This document shows positions 1 through 7,453 of a stretch of DNA of 19,485 nucleotides, one piece after another. The translations under genes and the position numbers were made by a program. Position 1 is the stretch's first letter, and every line of letters starts with the position of its first letter. The stretch comes from an uncultured bacterium (lineage in GTDB: Bacteria > Bacteroidota > Bacteroidia > Bacteroidales > Marinifilaceae), in assembly GCA_905215395.1 (NCBI GenBank), contig CAJMQA010000022.1, positions 1 through 19,485 of the forward strand, written 5' to 3'. The notes beneath the pieces were generated by a model. The model made no database searches, had not been told where the DNA came from, and saw only the letters and a list, made by a program, of their open reading frames with translations.

Positions 1-795
1 AGTGGTAGTCATATTTTGGTTAGCTGCATAAATTGTTAATCCGAAACTAGTACCCAATACCCTGACATTTTGTATTCCCGAATGCACGATAAAAGGACAA
101 TCTGCATTTTTAGCCACCTCAAAATAGGCTTCCCCTTCCAGAAATACCTCCCGGGTAGTTCCGGTAAACACCTCCGGATATTTCAGGGTAGATTCTGAAT
201 TCAGCCAGACTCTCGTCCCATCTTCCAGAGAAATCTGAAATTCTCCTCCCCGGGGAACAATTACTTTATGATAGGCCAACACTACCGGAGTCAGCGTATC
301 CGGCCGGAGATAATCCAGACAGCAACTATCCACAATAATATTTTCAGAAATCCTATTATTGCCCCCGTATTCCAATTTTGTCAGGTTATAAACCTTACCA
401 TCAGCCAGTTCCAGAATCGCATTCCGTTGGCCGGGACGGATCTGTATCTCCGCTTCCGAAGAAACGTTTTTTAAATCTTGCGGCATGATTAAAGGTATTA
501 CCCCCAATAAAATAACAATTGAAGCCGCCACCATACTACGCCATAACAGACGGTTACGTCCGGTCTTTGGCCTCTGTTTATTTATCCGGCTCTGTAAATC
601 AATCCATGCACGGCTCACTTCTGCACAATCCGGCCTTCTAACCTCTTGTAATTCATAAAAAGATTTTAGATTCTGATAATACCTCTGATGATCAACATCC
701 TGAATCCATATCTCAAAGTGTTTGACTTCCTCTTCCGTCAAATGGTTCTCCAGTTTTTTATAAAGTAATTCTATCGTTATTTCTTTTTTTTCCAT
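1..795 (-). CDS. FecR-type anti-sigma factor, C-terminus cut by window edge
   Basis: FecR-family inner-membrane regulator that would hold its ECF sigma factor inactive until a TonB-dependent receptor signals occupancy. I translated 265 residues from ATG 793-795 to the window edge with no stop. Residues 1-85 are a charged cytoplasmic sigma-binding region, about 87-105 is one membrane segment (MVAASIVILLGVIPLIM), and the rest is periplasmic with the FecR core: VPRGGEFQISLEDGTRVWLN, then REVFLEGEAYFEVAK and PFIVHSG. The C-terminal DUF4974-type domain is missing only because the window ends. It matches the second FecR (13569-14699) along its length, so the two are paralogues. Its likely partner is the sigma gene at 3174-3752, although about 2.4 kb containing gene remnants now separates them. 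A TonB receptor may follow outside the window. Confidence 0.93.
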   Translation of the reverse strand, partial: MEKKEITIELLYKKLENHLTEEEVKHFEIWIQDVDHQRYYQNLKSFYELQEVRRPDCAEVSRAWIDLQSRINKQRPKTGRNRLLWRSMVAASIVILLGVIPLIMPQDLKNVSSEAEIQIRPGQRNAILELADGKVYNLTKLEYGGNNRISENIIVDSCCLDYLRPDTLTPVVLAYHKVIVPRGGEFQISLEDGTRVWLNSESTLKYPEVFTGTTREVFLEGEAYFEVAKNADCPFIVHSGIQNVRVLGTSFGLTIYAANQNMTTT

Positions 796-849
796 CGCAT
801 CTCATTGGATTGATTCCATTATTTCAAACAAAAAGGTTCCTTTATTTTA

Positions 850-1037
850 GTGAAATCGGTGGAATCAGTGAAACTGGTGAAATCGGTTCTGTTTTTCCAC
901 TGTTACCTTCCTGTTTCAATTTCTTTCAATTCTACTTTTCTATTCTTTTTTAATCAGTTATCTGTATATTATTTCAACTTACATCTGATCAGAGAACACC
1001 GATTTCACTGATTCCACCGATTTTACTGGTTCCAATT
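850..1037. repeat. Inverted pair of 9-bp tandem-repeat arrays
   Basis: Positions 850-885 are four 9-bp units (GTGAAATCG, GTGGAATCA, GTGAAACTG, GTGAAATCG). Positions about 996-1037 hold the same kind of units in reverse orientation. The two arms share a perfect 21-bp inverted match, 853-873 against 1003-1023, with about 129 nt between. The pair lies in the gene-free stretch upstream of the FecR gene at 1-795. A transcript through it could form a long stem. I see no reading frame across it. Confidence 0.8.
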
Positions 1038-1103
1038 TTTTGAACAAAATATTGCCAGAAATAATCGAACGTTTAAATTGTCATATAAAACTATAATTTC
1101 AAT

Positions 1104-1168
1104 CATACACTCTTAAAACGAACTCATTTTTATTTTGTATGACAAGAATTCAATATTTTTATAAAAAA
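1104..1168. repeat. 65-bp direct repeat, copy A
   Basis: Aligns without gaps to 3070-3134 with about 8 mismatches in 65 bases. Conserved cores are TCTTAAAACGAAC, TTTGTATGACAA and ATTCAATATTTTTA. On the minus strand it sits just after the end of the receptor remnant and upstream of the FecR gene at 1-795. Its position ahead of a gene at both copies suggests a leader or promoter-like element, but that role is inferred. Confidence 0.8.
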
Positions 1169-1171
1169 CAC

Positions 1172-2575
1172 CTAAAAATTGAACTGAATTCCTATATAAA
1201 TCAATCTTTTCTGATATTTTTCCCAACCAAGGATGGATTTGTAATCCATACTATATACAGGATAATTTCTATTTGATTTATCAAGAATATTTGTAACCGT
1301 GAAAAATGCGAGTAAGTGGCTTTTTTTTAACCGGAGAATCTTATTTATAGTCAAATCTAACGAATTATAAGCAGCCACTTGTTCCGAATTAAAATCGTCC
1401 TATCGTACGGGCAATAGAAAATTCCAAACCTTTTATCCTTCGCTCCACAGTCGCCTCCTTCCCATTCTCAGAAAAATAATCCCGGGTATTTTCATTTTTT
1501 AAATAGGAAGAGAGTTTCAGATCAAATCCACCAATACTACCTGTCAAGTCAACAGAATATTGACGGGAAGAATGCAGAGCAAAGTTCTGACTATTATATG
1601 CCGGCACATTGTACGTATGATACTTTCCGGTTGATAATAGTAATGAAAATTTCTCACTCATATTCCATCGTCCCGAAACCTGCCAGGAAATGTAATCCGG
1701 TTGGTTAGCTTCAGGAATATTCTTTCTGACTGCACCACTGAAAAGTAAATTACGTACAGGCGTATACTTACAATAGAAATAACCGTCCCAAGCACGGTTG
1801 GATAATTTATCATCGGCTTCAACGCCCTCTGCTCCCTCCGAATAATCATAAAAATATTTGGGAAAAACACCATAAAATTTAACCCGTGTATACTGATGCG
1901 TAAGTCCGGCCTGGAAACCAAAACTACCGATAAAATATTTTGCAGACAATGATGTATACAAGCGGGTCTCCCGTGTCGAACAATCCATAATGCCAAACTG
2001 ATAACCGCTTTTACAAAGATCTATACCATTGTTCAATTCAAGCATTATACCACTTTGCGGCGCCGCAAAAGTAAAACCTAAAACCTGAAACCAACGCCAG
2101 CTTGTTGCCTTACTTTCATCACTGTAATTATATTGCTCCGCATCTGCCCGGTAATACTCATCGATAGCATATTCATAAAGATTAAATTTTAATCGGGGAG
2201 CTAACTGCAGGTGTAAATTCAAACCACCATCCGTCGTGTTAAAACGTTTCAGAAAGTCCATATTACCAGTATTAAGCCATAAATATGGAGTCGAAAATTG
2301 ATGATTAGCATATACCTGTACGAAATTTTTATCCGATATCTCTTTATTGATCAGTACACCAACATTCGCAAGTGACAAAGATAATTTCAGATCATCACCA
2401 GTGATACGATCAGGCGTTTCGATTTCAACCGCACCCGCAATTGAGTTTCCTATTGTCAAGGGGGGGATTACCCGCGTAGACTTTCATCTGACCAACAAGT
2501 TCAGTATTGAAAATAGACAAATTCCCGATACCGTTCAACTGGTTATTGCGCACCGGTTTCCAAATAGGCGCGCAA
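1172..2575 (-). pseudogene. TonB-dependent receptor remnant (frameshifts and deletions)
   Basis: Decayed outer-membrane TonB-dependent receptor readable in three frames. The first piece (about 2575-2467) encodes the plug-domain stretch NNQLNGIGNLSIFNTELVGQ and ends at a run of seven G (2460-2466). Reading six bases there restores the frame into NPPLTIGNSIAGAVEIETPD. The second piece (2465-1389) is beta-barrel sequence ending TIGRF plus stop. The third piece (about 1390-1172) is the last barrel strands, with NSLDLTINKILRLKKS and the terminal aromatic IQFNF. Signal peptide, TonB box and early plug are absent. The join near 1390 appears to skip roughly 100 barrel residues compared with related receptors, so it cannot make a working receptor. 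It lies downstream of a truncated TPR-like gene and inside the interval between a sigma and a FecR gene. Confidence 0.85.
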
Positions 2576-3001
2576 ATTATCTCCATCCAATTCAATTGCC
2601 TTCTGTGCCATTGATTTTGCCTGATTACTAAGTTTTATCGTTGCTAACCATCCTGAAAAATTAATTTGATAATTTTTCAGCATGCCTAGTAAAGCATAAT
2701 CTTCAGTTGTCTTTCCCTTTATCGATTCCAATAATTCAATTGCTTTTTCAGTAAATTTCCCAGCATCCTCCTTTTTTTTCAATATGCTGGAAAGCACCGC
2801 ACATTTATAATGAGCATAAGCCTCCCAATACGATAAATATCGATTATTACCGTTGGGATTATAATTACTTAGTTCTCTTATTATCTTTCCTATAGAATCT
2901 ATTCTTAGCGTATTTATATTTGAGTCAATACGATGTTGGAAATACTGAGCTGATACCAGATTTACATGGAAACACAGGGATAAAACAAAAATAGCTTTCA
3001 T
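2543..3001 (-). CDS. Exported TPR-like protein, truncated at the C-terminus
   Basis: A 152-residue product with a signal peptide (MKAIFVLSLCFHVNLVSA, cut before QYF) and helical repeat-like sequence, including AKSMAQKAIELDGDNLRAY near the end, typical of a tetratricopeptide motif. Similar exported TPR proteins that precede TonB receptors in Bacteroidota are, from memory, longer by some 80 residues. Here the frame stops just after LETGAQ, at the point where the receptor plug sequence begins in another frame. This fits a deletion that fused the 3' part of this gene to the middle of the neighbouring receptor gene. Probably non-functional. The family assignment is tentative and no function can be given beyond a periplasmic or surface accessory role. 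Confidence 0.6.
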   Translation of the reverse strand: MKAIFVLSLCFHVNLVSAQYFQHRIDSNINTLRIDSIGKIIRELSNYNPNGNNRYLSYWEAYAHYKCAVLSSILKKKEDAGKFTEKAIELLESIKGKTTEDYALLGMLKNYQINFSGWLATIKLSNQAKSMAQKAIELDGDNLRAYLETGAQ

Positions 3002-3069
3002 TGTTTATAATTTTTAGCGGTTCTCTTATCATTTTTCAATCCTACAATCTGGAAAAGAATTCTGTCCAG

Positions 3070-3134
3070 CCATACTCTCTTAAAACGAACATGCTTTTAG
3101 TTTGTATGACAAAAATTCAATATTTTTACAAAAA
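3070..3134. repeat. 65-bp direct repeat, copy B
   Basis: Second copy of the element at 1104-1168, about 88 percent identical and in the same orientation. On the minus strand it lies between the sigma stop (3174) and the start of the TPR-like gene (3001). Together the copies bracket the TPR/receptor remnant block. Confidence 0.8.
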
Positions 3135-3173
3135 TGATTCGAAGGACAAAAAAGCAATATGACTCCTTGATTT

Positions 3174-3752
3174 TCAGGATAGATCAGGAATTGCTTTCCT
3201 GGTAGCATGCAAGTGAAAATAAAACAATACCATAGTATTAAAGTCGTCCGAAAGTAGTTCGCGTAATTTTTTATATCCGCGGAAAATCTGAGTTTTTATG
3301 GTGTTCATTGATATTCCCAACTCAGCAGAGATTTCAGTATACTTCTTTCCATCAATAATATGCATCCGGATAATCTGCTGACATTGTTCCGGCAAGGAAT
3401 TGATGGCCTGATTAATTTTACATACCAGTTCTTCACTGATCACTTCATCGACATCAGCAGCATACATCATTGCCTCCGCCATCAGCACCTTATGATTATC
3501 CTGGACTTTCAAATGTCGCAAATAATCCAAAGCCGCATTCCGGGAAGAGGTATATAACCAGGATTTGATACTGACATCGGAAGAGAAATTAGGAAAATTC
3601 TCGTATAATTTAAAGAAGACGTCCTGAATCAAATCTTTAGCCAGCTCCCGATCGCCCACATGCCGTTCCACAAAAGGCAACAACACCGGAAAATACTTCC
3701 GGAACACGCCTTCAAATGCGTTATTGGTATGTAAAGCTGTTCCTTTAATCAT
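3174..3752 (-). CDS. ECF RNA polymerase sigma factor (FecI-like)
   Basis: A 192-residue ECF sigma factor directing RNA polymerase to a small regulon, usually its own TonB receptor operon. Region 2 is visible around residues 15-50, with the core-binding signature AKDLIQDVFFKLYEN and then SWLYTSSRNAALDYLR. Region 4 is around 115-170, with LPEQCQQIIRMHIIDGKKYT and the helix-turn-helix EISAELGISMNTIKTQIFRG. Length is normal and no lesion is seen. It is divergent from a decayed beta-propeller lipoprotein gene starting at 3858. The cognate anti-sigma is probably the FecR gene at 1-795. A TATATTTG box upstream suggests housekeeping transcription. Confidence 0.95.
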   Translation of the reverse strand: MIKGTALHTNNAFEGVFRKYFPVLLPFVERHVGDRELAKDLIQDVFFKLYENFPNFSSDVSIKSWLYTSSRNAALDYLRHLKVQDNHKVLMAEAMMYAADVDEVISEELVCKINQAINSLPEQCQQIIRMHIIDGKKYTEISAELGISMNTIKTQIFRGYKKLRELLSDDFNTMVLFYFHLHATRKAIPDLS

Positions 3753-3784
3753 AAATTCAGATAACCTCTTATATTCTGCAAGGA

Positions 3785-3792
3785 CAAATATA
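3785..3792 (-). promoter_or_regulatory. Probable -7 element upstream of the sigma gene
   Basis: On the minus strand this reads TATATTTG, an exact fit to the Bacteroidota -7 consensus TAnnTTTG, 33 nt upstream of the ATG at 3752. No clear TTTG is seen at -33, so the promoter may be weak. It lies in the 105-bp divergent region shared with the propeller gene. Confidence 0.45.
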
Positions 3793-3857
3793 TTATATTT
3801 CTCTTAATATTTATAAAAAAATCTTTTATCTTGCAATATAAACTAAAATGCTGTATT

Positions 3858-4694
3858 ATGAAAAAGATGATATCCGTATTTCTTGTTACATTTTTACTTT
3901 TCAGCTGCTCGACTACAGAAAAACAAAAATTACCGGAAATCGTCAAATACAATGGAGCGACTATTTCTTCTGTCAGGGAATTTATACAGTCCATAGAAGC
4001 AGTTAAATTAGATCATCAGGATAACATTATTATTGGAAGCTGGAATGTCATCCGGCAACAAGATTCTTGTTACTACATAGGAGATTTACAGGGAACAGGA
4101 CTGATATACAGATTTAACCGGAAAGGTCATTTTCTGGATTCTATCGGCAAGGTCGGAAGAGCTCCCGGAGAATATCTGTATTTAAATGATTTTTACATTT
4201 CTGATACGGCCAATCAGATATATGTGAAATCTTTTCCGGATTTCCGTTTATATCTTTACGACAAGCAGGGATAATTTATTCAGCAAAAACAAGCACCTTT
4301 CAGCGCTCTGAGCTTTACAAAAAAAGGAAATGATTTCTGGCTGTATACTGGCCATGACAATATGCATCATCTGGAAAGGGTTCTGCATGTTGACAGTTCT
4401 CTGAATATCCTGCACAAATTCCTGCCTCTGGAAACAAAAGCTTTTCCGATTTCCAACGATCCCGCTTTCACTTCCTGGAAAAATGAACGTTATCTGACAA
4501 TTACCTTGGATCCGTTCATATACCAAATCTCCGGTGATTCTCTGGTATCTATCATTCAATTCGATTTCGGGAAATACAATGTGACCCCAAATTTCTGGAA
4601 AGCAGAAGACAAAGCTTTGATTCAGAATCCTGAGTTACTTGAAAATGCCGATCCGGAAATGGATATGTTTATTTTGCTTTGTACAATGAAATAA
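3858..4694 (+). pseudogene. Six-bladed beta-propeller lipoprotein, copy 1 (stop plus internal deletion)
   Basis: Starts at ATG 3858 with a lipoprotein signal (MKKMISVFLVTFLLFSC, lipid cysteine 17) and propeller sequence such as LIYRFNRKGHFLDSIGKVGR and APGEYLYLNDFYISD. The frame stops at TAA 4272-4274 after 138 residues but continues in the same frame to 4692. Against copy 2 (15516-16363) it also lacks about 97-99 codons, removed in frame between FWKAED (ending 4610) and LIQNPELLENADPEMDMF. Intact relatives (6-bladed beta-propeller/DUF5128-like) are about 370-400 residues; only about 278 codons remain here. The function of the family is not settled; they are surface or periplasmic lipoproteins. 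It ends 6 bp from the convergent M16 peptidase gene. A 138-residue truncated lipoprotein could still be made. Confidence 0.85.
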
Positions 4695-4700
4695 AATTCT

Positions 4701-5414
4701 TTATTTCCCTTCCGGCAATAAAACAAAGGTCAAGGGCCGGGAAGGGTCGAGATATTTCCGGGCAGCTTTCTGTATATCTTTTACAGTAAGCCGTTCAATC
4801 ATTTTCCCACGTTCCAGAAGAATACCGGGATAATCTCCGTATAATGCGGCAGCAGACATCCGGGAAGCCCAGACTCTGTTATCCTGCAAATTAACGGCAT
4901 AGGATTGCCGCCTTTTTTGTTTTACACGCTCCAATTCTTCCTGTGTAGGTCCTTCTGTTATCAGTTTCTGCATTTCGGCAATCGTTCTCTCACGAACCTC
5001 CTTCCATATTTTCACATTCGTTCCAAAAGAGATCTCAAAGAATGCATAAGGATCATGCCTGCGATTTACTGCATCCGATAAATGCACTCCGTATACACCT
5101 CCCATATCTTCCCGTATAGCTTTAAATAAACGCGAAGAAAGTAATTCAGAAAAAATATTCAGGCAATAACTCTGATATTCATCCCAGTCTGCTTTTTTTA
5201 TAAACCGCAACACGACAGATACTTTATCTTCCTGACCTTTGTAAAAAATATATTCTGCAGGTGCGGAGGGATAAGTGGGATGACGGGGAATACTTTGCTT
5301 TTTCTTCCCCGTTCCAGGAATTCCTGCCAAATAAGTCAATACATACGGTTTTATCTCCTCCGGTGTAAAATTACCCGCAAAAATATAGTTCATTCCCTCC
5401 GGATCACTGAACAA
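4701..5414 (-). pseudogene. M16 peptidase, C-terminal part after a frameshift
   Basis: This frame encodes the last M16 domain of the peptidase at 5390-7447: LFSDPEGMNYIFAGNFTPEE followed by the inactive-domain sequence ending SRPLTFVLLPEGK. The frame reads further upstream as HPDTIAAVYKRLF, which continues naturally from MDSIINAVNPDRF at the end of the upstream frame, so the two are halves of one gene. Its apparent TTG start at 5414 lies inside the protein and is not a believable initiation site. Without readthrough or frameshifting this domain is probably not produced. In M16 family enzymes of this size the second half forms the closing lobe of the clamshell, so its loss should impair substrate enclosure. 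Confidence 0.8.
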
Positions 5415-7447
5415 TCTTTTATATACGGCAGCAATTGTGTCCGGATGAATCTGTCCGGATTCACGGCATTTATAATACTATCCATCTGCCGGTTAAAATA
5501 ATCCTCCGGATCATTCACCAGGGCAATCTTTCTATCCTGACGTAATTTCTGCCAGCTTTGAAAAGCATCCGGTTCAAAAGAAGGCGCGACATGATAAAGG
5601 TGTAATAACTGGAAAAATTCTTCCATATCGTTCCCCGCAAAATATCCTGCCATAGAATGCTCGTAACATCCGACAGACTGGGATACTGAAATCCGGCATC
5701 CTGTCAATATTTTACGCATTTGTACAATGGACAATCCGGCTACTCCATTCACATCTGCAATCTCACTGACCATCATAGCTGAAGAATCACAAACTGGCGA
5801 AAATAGGCTATACCCCCCATCTCCGATCGCTCTGAAAATCACTGTATTATTAAAATCACCCGTTTTGAGCAAAACCCTCGCTCCATTAGAGAGAGTCCAG
5901 GAGATTATGCCGGAGCGTTTATCTGTATCTTCCCGAAGTATCTTTCCAGAGACCGGAATAGCAGTCATCAATGCCTCCGGCAAATGCTGTTCTTCGTAAG
6001 GCACAGTCTTTTCCCGATGAAAATTAGTGACCAGTTCCTGTATTTCATTCTCTGAAGGATATTTCACCCCTTCTCTTTCCGGAGCAGTAATCACTACCAC
6101 ACGGTTGCGTTCTGCAAAATATTCCTGACACAGATCATGAATATCCTCAGGAGTTATTCCCGCTAAAAATTCCCGGGCCATTTTATACTCTGACTCAATG
6201 GCAACAGCAGGTTCCCCATACAAATATTCGACCTGACAAAGGTCAGCCAGATCATCAGAATTCATTTTAAAACGATCCGCATAACGACGCTCATATCCGG
6301 CACTGATTTTCTTCTTCGCCCGCTTCAATTCCGATAAAGATACTCCATAATCACACATTCGTTTATTTTCATACAGCAACATCTTCAGCGCTTCCATCTC
6401 CTTGCCTGAAACAGCCTTAGCATATGCAGAATAAATATCACATCCGCGGTTAAAACTCCCATAACCAGCTTCAGCCTCTGTAAAAGGAATACCCTTCTCA
6501 TCAATCCTTTCCTGTAACCGCATATTCAAGATCGTTGAAAATAAAGAATGGCACAAATGTTTCCGGAGCTCCTCAGGAGAGGTTATTTTAAACGGTTCAT
6601 GTTTATAAAACAGTTCAACCACCGAACTTGTCGCCTCAGGGTCAGTGACAACAGCGACCTTTACCTCTGCATGCCCAGGGACTCTCAGATCGGGCAATCG
6701 CAGGGGAACCGATGGCAGCCCGATATCACCAAATCTTCGGATGACCTCTTGCCGCATATTTTCTACCTCCATATCTCCGATAATGACAAGCGCCATACGG
6801 TCGGGACGGTAACAGTCCCTGTAAAATTTACGCAACTCTTCCTGTGGGAAAGCCGCAATAACTTCCTCCTTCCCTATCACAAAACGGTTCGGGTAAAGAG
6901 AACCGCCTAACAGTACCGGATAATATTTTTCCCTCATCCGGGTATTCGCCCCCTGTCCCAATCTCAATTCCTCCAATATAACACCTCTTTCCTGCTCAAT
7001 CATCAGTGAATCCAACAGTAAACTTCCGGCCCAATCCCGTAAAACCTGTAATCCCAGATCACTTTTTTCAGCAGCAATATTCAAATAATAGACTGTCTCA
7101 TCTGTTTTCGTCCGGGCATTCAGATCACGCCCCAATTTCACTCCTGCAGCTTCCAGTTCAGGAATAAGCTTGCCTGGAGGAAAAGAATCAGATCCTTTAA
7201 ACGCAATGTGTTCCAAAAAATGAGCCAGTCCCTGTTGAGCATCCGACTCAGAAGTAGAACCAGCATTTACAATCAAGCGGAAATGTATTTTTCCTTCCGG
7301 AACCTGATTCGAACGCAAGTAATAGGTCAATCCATTGCTAAGCTTTCCGGAAACAAAACGGGCATCTCTGACTAGGGAGTCTACCGGAATAGCCTTCAAA
7401 CACACAGAGAAAAAAAGAAAACAGACGACAAACAGTTGCTTCATCAT
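5390..7447 (-). CDS. M16 family zinc peptidase (PqqL/FusC-like), N-terminal 685 residues, frameshifted
   Basis: Zinc metallopeptidase of the pitrilysin/PqqL type, exported by a signal peptide (MMKQLFVVCFLFFSVCLKA) and expected to cut imported polypeptides in the periplasm. The inverted zinc motif HxxEH is intact as HFLEH at residues 76-80, and the distal glutamate is in ERGVILEE (residues 153-160). The tract KLGRDLNARTKTDETVYYLN matches the catalytic domain. Relatives have four M16 domains in about 930-950 residues. Here the frame leaves the family sequence after NPDRF near 5452 and ends at 5390, while the fourth domain continues in another frame to 4701; joined length is about 915 residues. 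The gene starts 6 bp after the DUF6850 gene and is the last of the receptor operon. A sequencing error at the shift is possible. Confidence 0.9.
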   Translation of the reverse strand: MMKQLFVVCFLFFSVCLKAIPVDSLVRDARFVSGKLSNGLTYYLRSNQVPEGKIHFRLIVNAGSTSESDAQQGLAHFLEHIAFKGSDSFPPGKLIPELEAAGVKLGRDLNARTKTDETVYYLNIAAEKSDLGLQVLRDWAGSLLLDSLMIEQERGVILEELRLGQGANTRMREKYYPVLLGGSLYPNRFVIGKEEVIAAFPQEELRKFYRDCYRPDRMALVIIGDMEVENMRQEVIRRFGDIGLPSVPLRLPDLRVPGHAEVKVAVVTDPEATSSVVELFYKHEPFKITSPEELRKHLCHSLFSTILNMRLQERIDEKGIPFTEAEAGYGSFNRGCDIYSAYAKAVSGKEMEALKMLLYENKRMCDYGVSLSELKRAKKKISAGYERRYADRFKMNSDDLADLCQVEYLYGEPAVAIESEYKMAREFLAGITPEDIHDLCQEYFAERNRVVVITAPEREGVKYPSENEIQELVTNFHREKTVPYEEQHLPEALMTAIPVSGKILREDTDKRSGIISWTLSNGARVLLKTGDFNNTVIFRAIGDGGYSLFSPVCDSSAMMVSEIADVNGVAGLSIVQMRKILTGCRISVSQSVGCYEHSMAGYFAGNDMEEFFQLLHLYHVAPSFEPDAFQSWQKLRQDRKIALVNDPEDYFNRQMDSIINAVNPDRFIRTQLLPYIKDCSVIRRE

Positions 7448-7453
7448 TTCAAT

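Noticed and set aside
1104..3134. The 65-bp direct repeats as ends of an insertion sequence
   Set aside because: No transposase or terminal inverted repeats are found between them, and each copy is placed ahead of a gene; a duplicated leader is simpler.
4272..4274. In-frame stops at 4272 (TAA), 15699 (TGA) and 19379 (TAA) as possible stop-codon reassignment or programmed readthrough
   Set aside because: The intact genes here terminate normally with these codons, and the interrupted genes carry other lesions (deletions, frameshifts), so decay explains them better.
4701..5414. C-terminal peptidase frame as an independent small gene
   Set aside because: Its only upstream start is a TTG inside the conserved stretch, with no signal peptide or spacing, and the sequence continues the upstream M16 protein.
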